A stretch of DNA of 41,763 bases from Oscillospiraceae bacterium (GTDB taxonomy: Bacteria > Bacillota > Clostridia > Oscillospirales > Oscillospiraceae). Both the position numbers and the translations under genes were made by a program. Under the pieces are notes generated by a model. It was given only the letters and a program-made list of their open reading frames with translations, made no database searches and was not told the origin of the DNA. Of this stretch, positions 23,036 through 32,350 are shown one piece after another. The stretch is taken from NCBI GenBank assembly GCA_017436785.1, contig JAFSCK010000026.1, positions 1-41,763 of the forward strand, written 5' to 3'. Every line of letters begins with the position of its first letter. The stretch's first letter is position 1.

Positions 23036-24781
23036 TTACTTAAGGCTGAACTTCTTTGCGTATTCCTTATACTGGTCGGCGAAATGCTCGTTTTCCACCC
23101 GGGCGGAGCGGAGGGCTTCGTGGGTGTTCATGTCATGGTGGGCCATATCCACCACGCAGCCGGCGATGTTGGAGCAGTGGTCGCCCACGCGCTCCAGAGC
23201 GTTCAGCAGGTCGGACCAGACGAAGCCGGTCTCGATGGAGCAGGCGCCCTGCTGCAGACGCAGGATGTGGTGGATGCGCAGCTTTTCCTTCAGGTCATCA
23301 ATAACCTGCTCCAGAGGCTCCACCAGATAAGCCTTCTGCAGATCGTTCTCCCGGAATGCGGTGAAGGACAGCTCTACGATCTCACTGACAGCCCGGATCA
23401 GGACGGACAGCTCATGCTTTGCGGCATCGGACAGGCGCAGGCTCTTTTCACCCAGCTCTTCAGCGGATTCCACCAGATTCAGCGCATGGTCGCCAATACG
23501 CTCGAAGTCGTTGAGGGCCTTCAGCAGCATGGCAGCCTCGTTGGAATCAGCAGGGCTGATCTTCAGGGTGGACAGCTTGACAAGATAGGTGCCAAGGATA
23601 TCCTCGTAGTGGTCGGTCTTTTCTTCCAGCTCCCGGACCTGCTGGCCCAGCTCGGGGGTATAGCCCAGCAGGGAATCCATAGCAGCTTTCAGGGTAGCGG
23701 CAGCGGTGTCGGCCATTTCCCCGGTGAGGACCCGGCTGCGCTCCAGTGCGATGGAGGGAGTGGCAAACAGACGCTCGTCCAGCTCGGAGGTAACTTCGGT
23801 TTCCTTGGCATCGGGCACCAGCTTGCAAACCAGCTTCTCCAGCAGGTTGCCGGAAGGCAGTAGGATGGCGGTACAGGCAATGTTAAAGATGGTATGGCAG
23901 ATGGCGATACCAAAGTGGGTAGCACTTTCGCCCAGAATGGCAGGCGTGAACATGGCCTGCGCTGCAAGGAACAGGACCAGACATGCCAATGTACCGATGA
24001 TGTTGAACAGCAGGTGGACAAAGGCGGCCCGCTTTGCATTCTTGGTAGCGCCCACAGAGGACAGCATGGCGGTGACGCAGGTACCGATGTTCTGGCCCAT
24101 GATGATGGGAACTGCGGCGGCATAGGTCACAGAGCCGGTGGAGGACAGGGCCTGCAGGATACCGACAGAGGCGGAGGAGGACTGGATGACAGCAGTCAGC
24201 ACAGCACCGGCCACGACACCCAGAATGGGGTTGGTGAACAGCAGGAATAGCTGCTGGAACTCGGGCACATGCTTCAGACCGGAAACGGCATCGGACATGG
24301 TGTCCATGCCGAACATCAACGTGGCAAAGCCCAGCAGGATCATGCCGATGTCCTTCTTGGAGTTGTCCTTGACGAACATGTAGTAGAAGATACCGATCAG
24401 CGCAAGGATGGGAGTGAAGGAGGTAGGCTTCAGCATCTGGACAAAGAAGTTGCCGCTTTCAATGCCGCCTAGGGACAGGATCCAAGAGGTAACGGTGGTA
24501 CCAACGTTGGCACCCATGATAACATTGATGGCCTGACCCAAGGAGAGAAGGCCGGAGTTGACGAAGCCAACGACCATGACAGTGGTGGCGGAAGAGGACT
24601 GAATGACGGCGGTAACAGCCATGCCGGTAAGGAAGCCCAGCATCCGGTTGGTAGTCAGCTTGCCCAGCAGGGTTCGCAGGGAATTACCTGCAGCCCGCTC
24701 CAGCGATTCGCCCATGATGTTCATACCGAACAGGAACAGACACAAGCCGCCAACCATGGTCAATACGTCAAAAATATCCAT
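23036..24781 (-). CDS. Na/Pi cotransporter family protein with PhoU-like domain
   Basis: 581 aa. It has two inverted-repeat membrane halves, each with the QSSSA motif (Gln61-Ala65; Gln200-Ala204) that binds phosphate/Na in SLC34-type transporters. A cytosolic PhoU-like helical domain follows (about 345-560), with two repeats of the LLxALNDFERIGDHALNL type (LNALERVGDHCSNIA being the second). It is predicted to import phosphate with sodium, gated or regulated by the PhoU domain. Ribosome site AAAGGCAG is weak. No pst/pho genes are adjacent. It is transcribed alone. Confidence 0.93.
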   Translation of the reverse strand: MDIFDVLTMVGGLCLFLFGMNIMGESLERAAGNSLRTLLGKLTTNRMLGFLTGMAVTAVIQSSSATTVMVVGFVNSGLLSLGQAINVIMGANVGTTVTSWILSLGGIESGNFFVQMLKPTSFTPILALIGIFYYMFVKDNSKKDIGMILLGFATLMFGMDTMSDAVSGLKHVPEFQQLFLLFTNPILGVVAGAVLTAVIQSSSASVGILQALSSTGSVTYAAAVPIIMGQNIGTCVTAMLSSVGATKNAKRAAFVHLLFNIIGTLACLVLFLAAQAMFTPAILGESATHFGIAICHTIFNIACTAILLPSGNLLEKLVCKLVPDAKETEVTSELDERLFATPSIALERSRVLTGEMADTAAATLKAAMDSLLGYTPELGQQVRELEEKTDHYEDILGTYLVKLSTLKISPADSNEAAMLLKALNDFERIGDHALNLVESAEELGEKSLRLSDAAKHELSVLIRAVSEIVELSFTAFRENDLQKAYLVEPLEQVIDDLKEKLRIHHILRLQQGACSIETGFVWSDLLNALERVGDHCSNIAGCVVDMAHHDMNTHEALRSARVENEHFADQYKEYAKKFSLK

Positions 24782-24967
24782 AGTATTCTGCCTTTCTATG
24801 TTTTAAAGTAACAAGGAAATTTTACCAAAGAATTGTCAAATCCATTACCTGAGAAATGTAAAATCTATGTAAAGTCCCATCCGGCAGTACCTGCACGTAT
24901 TGTGGAGCCGATTCGTAAATCGCCCCTACAGAAACCGGATAATTTGCACATTGATCCCACTATTACC
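24782..24967. other. Short intergenic region with a family C fragment
   Basis: TTGACA on the minus strand (around 24835) has no well-spaced -10. TGGAGCCGATTCG...CGCCCCTACAG (24902-24931) is a fragment related to the GTAGGGG repeats. Nothing else is seen. Confidence 0.45.
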
Positions 24968-24996
24968 TTGTCCCCTTTTTCAAACCGTGGTATAGT
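24968..24996 (+). promoter_or_regulatory. Putative promoter of the beta-CASP nuclease gene
   Basis: TTGTCC (24968-24973), 17-nt spacer, TATAGT (24991-24996), about 34 nt before ATG 25030. Confidence 0.65.
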
Positions 24997-25029
24997 TTAA
25001 GTAGAAAACCAATTCCCGGAGGTGTTTTT

Positions 25030-26637
25030 ATGCGGATACAATTCATCGGTGCCACCCACGAGGTCACCGGCAGCTGTACGCTGCTGGAGGTTGGAGGCCG
25101 GTACTATCTGGTAGACTGCGGCATGGAGCAGGGAACGGATGTGTTCCAGAACATGCCCCTGCCGGTCCCTGCCAATGCCATCGAGGCAGTATTTCTGACC
25201 CACGCCCACATCGACCATTCCGGTATGCTGCCCAAGCTCTGCAAGGACGGCTTTTCCGGTGCCATTTACGCTACCGAAGCCACCTGCAACCTGTGCAATA
25301 TCATGCTGCGGGACTCTGCCCACATTCAGGAGTCGGAAGCCCAGTGGCGCAGCCGTAAGGCAGAGCGTGCCGGCGAGCCTCTTGTAGAGCCCACCTATAC
25401 CATGAACGACGCACTGGCCGCTATCAAATGCCTCCGGCCGGTCCGATATCAGGAGCTTTTGCAGGTGGCGGAGGGTATCGTGATGCGGATGACGGACATC
25501 GGCCATCTCCTGGGCTCCGCTGCCATCGAACTGTGGCTGACAGAGGGCGGAGAGACCCGAAAGATCGTCTTCAGCGGCGATGTCGGCAACACCAACCAGC
25601 CTCTGCTGAATGATCCCAAGCCTGTGAAAGAGGCCGATTACCTCGTGATCGAATCCACCTATGGTGACCGGCTCCACTCCAAGGTCCGGGGAGATGCTGT
25701 GGCGGAGCTGGCAGAGTGCATCCAGCGGGCTTTCGACCGGGGCGGCAATGTGGTGATCCCCTCCTTTGCCGTGGGCAGAACGCAGGAAATGCTCTACGCC
25801 ATCCGGGAGATCAAGCAAAAAGGGCTGGTCACCGGTCATAAAGGCTTCCCGGTGTATGTGGACTCTCCGCTGGCGGTGGAGGCCACCGGTATTTTCCTGC
25901 AAAGCCATGAATCGAACTTTGATGAAGAAACTCTGGCTGTCCTCCATCAGGGCATCAATCCCATCTGGTCCGAGGGTGTGACCCTGTCCGTCACCTCCGA
26001 GGAATCCAAGCTCATCAATGCCGACCTGCAGCCCAAGGTGATCCTGTCCGCCTCCGGCATGTGCGAGGCGGGACGTATCCGCCACCATTTGAAGCACAAC
26101 CTGTGGCGAAAGGAGAGCATCATCCTCTTCGTTGGTTATCAGGCCGAGGGCTCTCTGGGCCGAAAGCTGCAGGAGGGTGCCAAAAATGTGAAGCTCTTTG
26201 GCGAGGATATTGCGGTCCATGCGGAGATCGCCATGCTCCATGGCACCTCCGGTCACGCGGACAAAGAGGGCCTGCTGAACTGGCTGGCCGGCTTCGAGAA
26301 AAAGCCCGGCATGGTCTTTGTGAATCACGGTGAAGACAGCAGCTGCGAAGCCTTCCGCAAGGAGCTGGAAACGCTGGGTTATCACGCAGAAGCTCCCTAC
26401 AGCGGCACCGAATACGACCTGCTCACCGGCAAGCTCACCACCTACACCGAGGGCGTGAAGATTGACCGGGCAGCCGCCTTCAAGGGCAGCCAGCGGGCCC
26501 GTCAGGTCTACGGCGAGCTGCTGGCCGCAGCTGAGGACCTACTGGCACTGGTCAAAACCCGCAAGGGACGCACCAACAAGGACAACGCCAAGCTCACCGC
26601 CCAGATCCGCAGCCTGATCGATAAGTGGAAGAATTAA
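25030..26637 (+). CDS. Beta-CASP metallo-beta-lactamase-fold ribonuclease
   Basis: 535 aa. The metallo-beta-lactamase signature THAHIDHSG gives His58, His60, Asp62 and His63. The later ligands lie in DIGHLLGSA and FSGDVG. The inserted beta-CASP domain (about 205-390) contains SFAVGRTQE, DSPLAVEAT and SGMCEAGRIRHHLKHNL; the fold closes with HGTSGHADKEGLL (motif C His). The C-terminus adds about 60 residues rich in Lys/Arg/Ala that may contact nucleic acid. It resembles YSH1/CPSF73-like RNA nucleases of bacteria, likely in RNA processing, and is distinct from RNase J in length and architecture. GGAGGTG precedes the ATG. Confidence 0.92.
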   Translation: MRIQFIGATHEVTGSCTLLEVGGRYYLVDCGMEQGTDVFQNMPLPVPANAIEAVFLTHAHIDHSGMLPKLCKDGFSGAIYATEATCNLCNIMLRDSAHIQESEAQWRSRKAERAGEPLVEPTYTMNDALAAIKCLRPVRYQELLQVAEGIVMRMTDIGHLLGSAAIELWLTEGGETRKIVFSGDVGNTNQPLLNDPKPVKEADYLVIESTYGDRLHSKVRGDAVAELAECIQRAFDRGGNVVIPSFAVGRTQEMLYAIREIKQKGLVTGHKGFPVYVDSPLAVEATGIFLQSHESNFDEETLAVLHQGINPIWSEGVTLSVTSEESKLINADLQPKVILSASGMCEAGRIRHHLKHNLWRKESIILFVGYQAEGSLGRKLQEGAKNVKLFGEDIAVHAEIAMLHGTSGHADKEGLLNWLAGFEKKPGMVFVNHGEDSSCEAFRKELETLGYHAEAPYSGTEYDLLTGKLTTYTEGVKIDRAAAFKGSQRARQVYGELLAAAEDLLALVKTRKGRTNKDNAKLTAQIRSLIDKWKN

Positions 26638-26649
26638 CCGACACCGCAA

Positions 26650-26799
26650 AAAAGGCGTGTTGCAAACTACGCTGTCATTGCGAACCAGTCCGCAGACTGG
26701 TGTGGCAATCTCCTTCAGATTTTAGAAATCTATGGGGATTCCCACGCCAGTGGACGCACTGGCTCGGAATGACACGCATTTTGCAACACGCTCTTTTTA
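26650..26799 (+). terminator. Terminator whose loop contains a family A repeat
   Basis: GCGTGTTGCAAA (26655-26666) pairs with TTTGCAACACGC (26780-26791), followed by TCTTTTT; AAAAAA precedes the left arm. The 113-nt gap holds family A copy 2. Without it the arms would form a normal terminator 17 nt after the nuclease stop. Confidence 0.75.
26673..26774. repeat. MITE-like repeat, family A copy 2 (inside terminator)
   Basis: TGTCATTGCGAACCAGT...ACTGGCTCGGAATGACA, with internal AGTCCGCAGACT and TGTGGCAATC blocks. The right half is the CCAGTGG...CACTGG variant also seen in copy 4. Confidence 0.85.
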
Positions 26800-27780
26800 T
26801 AAAGTAGCCGCCATGACGGCCTTGATGGTGTGCATCCGGTTCTCGGCTTCGTCGAAGACGATGGACTGGCTGCTTTCAAAGACCTCGTCGGTGACTTCCA
26901 TGCAGTCGATGCCGAATTTCTCAAAGATCTGCTTGCCGATGGTGGTCTTCAGGTCATGGAAAGCCGGGAGGCAGTGCATGAAACGGCACTGGCTTCCTGC
27001 GTTGTCCATCAGCTGCTTTGTCACCCGGTAGGGTGTCAGATCCTCGATCCGCTCCTGCCAGACGCTGTCCGGCTCGCCCATGGAGACCCAAACGTCGGTG
27101 TAGATCACATCGGCGTTTTTTGTCGCCTCCATGGGATCGGTGATAAATTCCAGAACCGCGCCGGTTTGGGCAGCGACGGCCTGACACTGGGCAATCAGCG
27201 CCTGATCAGGGAAATACTTCTCCGGAGCGCAGGCCACGAAGTGCATACCCATCTTGGCACAGCCCACCATGAGGGAATTGCCCATGTTGTACCGGGCATC
27301 GCCCATGTATACCAGCTTCTTGCCCTTCAGACCGCCAAAATGCTCCTGAATCGTCAAAAAGTCTGCCAGAATCTGGGTGGGATGGAACTCGTTGGTCAGG
27401 CCGTTCCAGACAGGCACACCGGCATACTTTGCCAGATCCTCTACGATCTCCTGACCGAAGCCACGGTATTCGATGCCGTCGTACATCCGGCCCAGCACCC
27501 GGGCGGTATCGGCAATGGACTCCTTCTTGCCCATCTGGGAACCGGTGGGTCCAAGATAGGTCACCCCCATGCCCAGATCATGGCCTGCCACCTCAAAGGC
27601 GCAGCGGGTCCGGGTGGAATCCTTTTCAAACAGAAGGACAATGTTCTTACCCTCGTGAAGCTTGTGGGGAATGCCTGCCTTTTTCTTGGCCTTCAGCTCC
27701 GCTGCCAGCTCCAGCAGGCCGCTGATTTCCTCAGAGGTCAGGTCCAAAAGCTTTAAGAAAGATTTTCCTTTCAGATTCAT
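26797..27780 (-). CDS. argF: Ornithine carbamoyltransferase
   Basis: 327 aa. Carbamoyl-phosphate loop STRTR (55-59), HPTQ (133-136), ornithine-binding VSMGE (232-236), and the catalytic Cys/His segment HCLP (269-272). It joins carbamoyl phosphate and ornithine to give citrulline. Last gene of the arg cluster, 116 nt after argD with family A copy 3 in the gap. GGAGG lies upstream of ATG 27780. A catabolic role (arginine deiminase pathway) is unlikely given the biosynthetic neighbours. Confidence 0.96.
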   Translation of the reverse strand: MNLKGKSFLKLLDLTSEEISGLLELAAELKAKKKAGIPHKLHEGKNIVLLFEKDSTRTRCAFEVAGHDLGMGVTYLGPTGSQMGKKESIADTARVLGRMYDGIEYRGFGQEIVEDLAKYAGVPVWNGLTNEFHPTQILADFLTIQEHFGGLKGKKLVYMGDARYNMGNSLMVGCAKMGMHFVACAPEKYFPDQALIAQCQAVAAQTGAVLEFITDPMEATKNADVIYTDVWVSMGEPDSVWQERIEDLTPYRVTKQLMDNAGSQCRFMHCLPAFHDLKTTIGKQIFEKFGIDCMEVTDEVFESSQSIVFDEAENRMHTIKAVMAATL

Positions 27781-27801
27781 ATCATTTCCTCCAAATCACG
27801 C

Positions 27802-27887
27802 TGTCATTGCGAACCAGTGCGCACACTGGTGTGGCAATCTCCTCCATCGAAGGGGATTGCCACGTCGCTTTGCTCCTCGCAATGACA
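27802..27887. repeat. MITE-like repeat, family A copy 3 (argD-argF gap)
   Basis: Shortest copy: TGTCATTGCGAACCAGTGCGCACACTGGTGTGGCAATC... then GGGGATTGCCACGTCGC...TCGCAATGACA. It lies 9 nt past the argD stop and 21 nt before the argF start, so it would be transcribed in the operon. Confidence 0.88.
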
Positions 27888-27896
27888 GGAAACGAA

Positions 27897-29069
27897 TTAC
27901 ACACTCAATTCCTTGGCCACAGCCTTGATGGTCTCGATGGCGTATTCCAGATCCTCCATGGGGATATTCAAAGCGGGCAGCAGGCGGACCTTGTCCTTTG
28001 CGGTCAGGCAGAGCACGCCTCTGTCGATGCAGGCCTTGACCACATCCCCGGCAGGAGCGGTGGTCTTGATACCGATCATCAGGCCCATGCCGGATACGCT
28101 TTCGATGCCGGGGGCGTTATACAGGGCAGCCATAACATAGCCGCTTCTGCGCTTGACACGGCCCAGGAAGTTGTCATCCAGCCGTTCAATGACACTGATG
28201 GCACCGGCGCAGCAGACGGGGTTGCCGCCGTAGGTGGAGCCGTGGTCGCCATAGCCCAAAACATGTTCCATCTTCTCATTCATCATGCAGGCACCGATGG
28301 GCAGACCGCCGCCGAGGCCTTTGGCCGTGGATACGATGTCAGGGGTGATCTTGAAATTCATATAGCCGTAGAGCTTGCCGGTACGTCCGTTGCCGGTCTG
28401 GACTTCGTCAATGAGGAAGGGAATGTCATTGTCATGGCACAGCTTGTCGGCTGCCATCAGGTAGGCCTGATCCAGCGCGTTAACACCGCCCTCGCCCTGA
28501 ATCACCTCCATCATGATGCCCGCAACCTTATGCTCTGCCACGGCGGCTTCCAGCGCCGCAATGTCGTTGGCAGGCACATGGAGGAAGCCGGGGGTCAGAG
28601 GCTGGAAGTCCTTGTGGAAGTGGTCCTGTCCCGTAGCTGCCAGCGTGGTCAGGGTGCGGCCATGGAAGCTGTTGACCAGCGTCACGATGGTATAGCAGTC
28701 TGCGCCCTTTTTCATGGCGGAATACTTTCTTGCTACCTTGATGGCGCACTCATTGGCTTCCGCACCGGAATTGGCGAAGAAGACCTTCTTCATGCCGGTC
28801 CTTTCGCACAGGAGCTTGGCAAGCTTGGCGCAGGGCTCAGTGTAGTAGAGGTTGGAGGTGTGCTGCACCTTGCCCAGCTGCTCGGTAACCGCCGCCATCC
28901 ATGCTTCGTCACCGAAGCCGAAGGCGGTGACACCGATGCCGCTGCCCATATCCACATATTCTTTTCCGTTAATATCCGTCACTCTGCTGCCCTTACCGGA
29001 AACGATCTCCACCGAAAACCGCTTGTAGGTATTTGCAACATAGGACTGATCCATATTCATAAAGCTCAT
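27897..29069 (-). CDS. argD: Acetylornithine aminotransferase
   Basis: 390 aa, class III PLP aminotransferase. SGAEAN (101-106) binds the PLP phosphate, Asp221 in IDEVQTG binds the ring nitrogen, and Lys250 in STAKGLGGG forms the Schiff base. It converts N-acetylglutamate semialdehyde to N-acetylornithine with glutamate. It starts 3 nt after the argB stop, with GGGGGA before ATG 29069. Confidence 0.95.
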   Translation of the reverse strand: MSFMNMDQSYVANTYKRFSVEIVSGKGSRVTDINGKEYVDMGSGIGVTAFGFGDEAWMAAVTEQLGKVQHTSNLYYTEPCAKLAKLLCERTGMKKVFFANSGAEANECAIKVARKYSAMKKGADCYTIVTLVNSFHGRTLTTLAATGQDHFHKDFQPLTPGFLHVPANDIAALEAAVAEHKVAGIMMEVIQGEGGVNALDQAYLMAADKLCHDNDIPFLIDEVQTGNGRTGKLYGYMNFKITPDIVSTAKGLGGGLPIGACMMNEKMEHVLGYGDHGSTYGGNPVCCAGAISVIERLDDNFLGRVKRRSGYVMAALYNAPGIESVSGMGLMIGIKTTAPAGDVVKACIDRGVLCLTAKDKVRLLPALNIPMEDLEYAIETIKAVAKELSV

Positions 29070-29072
29070 AGT

Positions 29073-29936
29073 TTAATCCCCCAGAACCATAGTACCGGCG
29101 CCTTCGTCGGTCAGCAGCTCCATCAGAATGGAGTGGGGCACCCGGCCATCCATGATGACCACATGGCGCACGCCCTTCTCAATGGCTTCGATGCAGCAAT
29201 CCACCTTGGGGATCATGCCGCCGGAAATGATGCCCTCCTCAAAGAGCTGCTTGGCTTCGCTGACTGTCACCGCGGGGATCAAAGTGGACGGATCGTCCTT
29301 GTCCCGCAGCAATCCTGCGATATCCGTCATCATGATGAGGCGCTCTGCCCCCAAGGCACCCGCGATGCAGGCGGCGGCAGTGTCTCCGTTGATGTTGAAG
29401 GTATTGCCCTGCCGGTCGCTGGCGATGGTGGAAATGACCGGGATATAATTCTTTTCCAGCAGGTCGGTAATGGGCTGGGTACGGATTTTGGTGATCTCAC
29501 CCACATAGCCCAGCGCCTCGTCCTTCATGGTGGCTTCCAAGATGCCGCCATCGATGCCGCTTAGACCTACAGCGTGGCCGCCCTTCATCTGGATCAGATT
29601 CACCAGCGTCTTGTTGACCTTGCCTGCCAGCACCATCTGGACGATATCCACAGTCTCCCGGTCCGTGACCCGGAGGCCGTTGACAAATTCCGACTTCTTG
29701 CCAAGCTTCTTCATGGTTTCACTGATTTCCGGGCCGCCGCCATGGATCAGCACCACCTTGACTCCAATGAGCCACAGCAGGCAGATATCCTCCATGACCT
29801 GCTGCTTCAGGTCCTCGTTGATCATGGCATTGCCGCCGTACTTGATGACCACGGTCTTGCCGCTGTACTTTTTAATATAAGGAAGGGCCTGAGTCAAAAC
29901 CTCTGCCCGTTCCAGATTGGAAAATGTGTTTTCCAT
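29073..29936 (-). CDS. argB: Acetylglutamate kinase
   Basis: 287 aa. KYGGNAM (nucleotide/phosphate loop), HGGGPEI (acetylglutamate site), and a C-terminal half ending in GVRHVVIMDGRVPHSILMELLTDEGAGTM. It phosphorylates N-acetylglutamate, the usual control point. The N-terminal helix ahead of the kinase core (about 1-22) is the feature linked to arginine-inhibited, hexameric enzymes, and fits the cyclic pathway implied by ArgJ. The start at 29936 has GGAGA 7 nt upstream. Confidence 0.95.
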   Translation of the reverse strand: MENTFSNLERAEVLTQALPYIKKYSGKTVVIKYGGNAMINEDLKQQVMEDICLLWLIGVKVVLIHGGGPEISETMKKLGKKSEFVNGLRVTDRETVDIVQMVLAGKVNKTLVNLIQMKGGHAVGLSGIDGGILEATMKDEALGYVGEITKIRTQPITDLLEKNYIPVISTIASDRQGNTFNINGDTAAACIAGALGAERLIMMTDIAGLLRDKDDPSTLIPAVTVSEAKQLFEEGIISGGMIPKVDCCIEAIEKGVRHVVIMDGRVPHSILMELLTDEGAGTMVLGD

Positions 29937-29956
29937 AGTATCTCTCCATTTCACGC

Positions 29957-30084
29957 TGCCATTGCGAACCAGTCCGCAGACTGGTGTGGCAGTCCCCCTC
30001 AATTATCCAAAGGTTCTCGTTCATCAGGATTACACATAACCGCAGGAGATTGCCACGCCAGTGTGAGCACTGGCTCGCAATGAC
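29957..30084. repeat. MITE-like repeat, family A copy 4 (argJ-argB gap)
   Basis: TGCCATTGCGAACCAGTCCGCAGACTGGTGTGGCA...GGAGATTGCCACGCCAGTG...CACTGGCTCGCAATGAC. It carries a longer, unrelated centre (about 30000-30045) than the other copies. Confidence 0.85.
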
Positions 30085-30096
30085 CTTCTTTCTCTA

Positions 30097-31311
30097 TCAG
30101 GTACGGTAATCGCCGTTGATCTTGACGTAATCGTAGGTCAGGTCGCAGCCCCAAGCGGTGGCCTCGGCCTCGCCGGAGTTCAGACCCACCAGAATTTCGA
30201 TTTCCTTCTCCAGCAGCACCTGCTTGGCAAATTCCTCAGAAAATTCCACGCCTGCACCGTTCTTGCAGACCGTGATGATGCCTGCCTTGCTCTTAAAGGA
30301 AACATCCACCTTGTTCACATCCACGTTGGCTCCGCTGTAGCCGATGGCGCACAGCACCCGGCCCCAGTTGGCATCGGCACCGAACATGGCAGCCTTCAGC
30401 AGGCTGGAGCAGATGACACTCTTGGCAACAGTCTTGGCGGTGGCGAGATCGGCAGCACCGGAAACCTTGCACTCTAGCAGCTTGGTCGCACCCTCGCCGT
30501 CGCCGGCGATCTTGCGGCACAGGGCGATGGTGACGGTGTTCAAGGCCTTCATAAAGGCGGTAAAGTCCTCGCCCTCGGCAGTGATGATTGCATTGCCTGC
30601 CAGACCATTGGCCAGTATGGAGACCATGTCATTGGTGGAGGTATCGCCATCGACAGAGATCATATTGAAGGTGTTGGCAATATCCCCGGACAGGGCCTTC
30701 TGCAGCATATCGGGGGCAATGGCGCAGTCGGTGGTCAGGAACACCAGCATGGTAGCCATGTTGGGATGGATCATGCCGCTGCCCTTGGCGATGCCGCCGA
30801 TGCGGCAGGACTTGCCGCCGACAGTGAACTCCACCGCCACTTCCTTCATGACGGTATCCGTGGTCATGATGCCCTCGGCAGCAGCCTTGCCGCCCTCCGC
30901 AGACAGCCCCGCTGCCAAAGCGGGCAGGCCCTCGGCAATGGGCTCGATGGACAGAGGCTGGCCAATGACACCGGTGGAAGCCACGATAACATCGCTGGCC
31001 TTGATGCTCAGCTCCTTGGCAACCAACTCTGCCATAGCCTCAGCGATCTCAATGCCATTGGCATTGCAGGTATTGGCGTTGCCGGAATTGCAGATGACCG
31101 CCTGTGCATAGCCATCGGCAATGTGCTTTTTGGTCACGGTGATGGGGGCACCCTTCACCAGATTGGTGGTATACACCGCCGCAGCAGATGCGGGGACGCT
31201 GCTGAAGATCAGCGACAGATCCTTCTTGCTGTGATTCTTCCGGATGCCGCAGTGGACACCGTTGGCGGTAAACCCTAACGCGGCGCAAACGCCGCCTTCG
31301 ATCACTCTCAT
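30097..31311 (-). CDS. argJ: Bifunctional glutamate N-acetyltransferase / ornithine acetyltransferase
   Basis: 404 aa. The self-cleavage site is Ala186-Thr187 in HPNMATML; Thr187 becomes the nucleophile of the beta chain. KGSGMIHPNMAT and DGDTSTNDM are family hallmarks. It moves the acetyl group from N-acetylornithine to glutamate, recycling it (cyclic pathway); the form that also uses acetyl-CoA cannot be told from sequence alone. No argA is present in the window. AAGGAG precedes ATG 31311. Confidence 0.96.
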   Translation of the reverse strand: MRVIEGGVCAALGFTANGVHCGIRKNHSKKDLSLIFSSVPASAAAVYTTNLVKGAPITVTKKHIADGYAQAVICNSGNANTCNANGIEIAEAMAELVAKELSIKASDVIVASTGVIGQPLSIEPIAEGLPALAAGLSAEGGKAAAEGIMTTDTVMKEVAVEFTVGGKSCRIGGIAKGSGMIHPNMATMLVFLTTDCAIAPDMLQKALSGDIANTFNMISVDGDTSTNDMVSILANGLAGNAIITAEGEDFTAFMKALNTVTIALCRKIAGDGEGATKLLECKVSGAADLATAKTVAKSVICSSLLKAAMFGADANWGRVLCAIGYSGANVDVNKVDVSFKSKAGIITVCKNGAGVEFSEEFAKQVLLEKEIEILVGLNSGEAEATAWGCDLTYDYVKINGDYRT

Positions 31312-31335
31312 ATTTTTCTCCTTACTCTATGAACA

Positions 31336-31420
31336 CCCGTAGGGGCCGATGCCCCCATCGGCCCGTTTCTCTTTCGGAACCGTTGGTATAACGGCCGATG
31401 TGGGCATCGGCCCCTACGAG
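31336..31420. repeat. Palindromic repeat, family C copy 2 (argC-argJ gap)
   Basis: CCCGTAGGGGCCGATGCC...CATCGGCCC at left and GGCCGATGTGGGCATCGGCCCCTACG at right: two hairpins that also pair with each other over GTAGGGGCCGATG/CATCGGCCCCTAC. It would be in the arg transcript. Confidence 0.8.
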
Positions 31421-31432
31421 ATTTCTGTTAAC

Positions 31433-32350
31433 TCAAATATTCAAGCCGGTTGCTTCATCCACACCCAGCAAAATATTCATATTTTGGATGGCGGCACCGG
31501 AGGCACCCTTGCCCAGATTGTCAAAAATTGCCGTCACCATGGCCTGCTCTTCATGGCCGGAAACCTGAATGCGCATGGTGTCCTTACCTGCATAGGTGCT
31601 GGCATAGACCAAGGCTTCATCGCCGCCGAAGGGGGCAACGGTCACGATCTTTTCCCCGGCATAGTGGTCAGACAGGCACTCCCAGAGCTTATGGGCATCG
31701 AAGCCCGGCAGCAGCACGGAGGTGGCCATACCGGCATAGAAATCACCTAAGATAGGGCTGAAAACCGGTGCCTTGGCAAGGCCGCAGATTTTCTGCATTT
31801 CCGGCAGATGCTTGTGGGCCAGAGAGGTGCCGTAGATACGGTGGCTTTCGTGGCGCACATCTCTGTTTTCGTCCTCATATTCCGCGATCAGGCTCTTGCC
31901 GCCGCCGGAGTAGCCCGTCAGGGAATAGGCCGTCAGGGGGAAATCTGCGGGGATCACACCGTTTGCCACCAGTGGATAGACAGTAGAAATAAAGCCGCTG
32001 GCATGGCAGCCGGGATTGGCGATGCGCTTGGAATTGCGGATCGCTTCCCGGTGGGCAGCAGACAGTTCCGCAAAGCCGTAAGCCCAATCTGCATTGGTTC
32101 TATGGGCTGTGGAGGTGTCGATTACCGCCACATGATCATTTTCTATTAAGGAAACGGCTTCCACCGCCGCTTTATCGGGAAGGCACAGAAATGCGATGTC
32201 CGCCAGAGATAGCATCTGGCGGCGGGCATCGGTATTTTTGCGCAATTCCTCAGGCAAGATCAGCAGTTCAATGTCCTTGCGGTCATTGAGCCGCTCATAG
32301 ATCCGCAGGCCGGTGGTACCGGCGCTGCCGTCGATAAAAACCTTGGTCAT
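31433..32350 (-). CDS. argC: N-acetyl-gamma-glutamyl-phosphate reductase, short type
   Basis: 305 aa, the shorter (type 2) form. NADP-binding GSAGTTGL (8-15) and catalytic Cys115 in NPGCHASGF. SGYSGGGKSLI and HKHLPEM follow. It reduces acetylglutamyl phosphate to the semialdehyde. ATGA overlap with the argH stop (ATG 32350-32348) gives translational coupling and fixes the start. Confidence 0.95.
   Translation of the reverse strand: MTKVFIDGSAGTTGLRIYERLNDRKDIELLILPEELRKNTDARRQMLSLADIAFLCLPDKAAVEAVSLIENDHVAVIDTSTAHRTNADWAYGFAELSAAHREAIRNSKRIANPGCHASGFISTVYPLVANGVIPADFPLTAYSLTGYSGGGKSLIAEYEDENRDVRHESHRIYGTSLAHKHLPEMQKICGLAKAPVFSPILGDFYAGMATSVLLPGFDAHKLWECLSDHYAGEKIVTVAPFGGDEALVYASTYAGKDTMRIQVSGHEEQAMVTAIFDNLGKGASGAAIQNMNILLGVDEATGLNI

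Noticed and set aside
27807-29564. 585-codon plus-strand frame opposite argD/argB
   Set aside because: Antisense to two canonical arg genes whose motifs are intact; the long frame is a GC-codon artefact and starts in a family A repeat.
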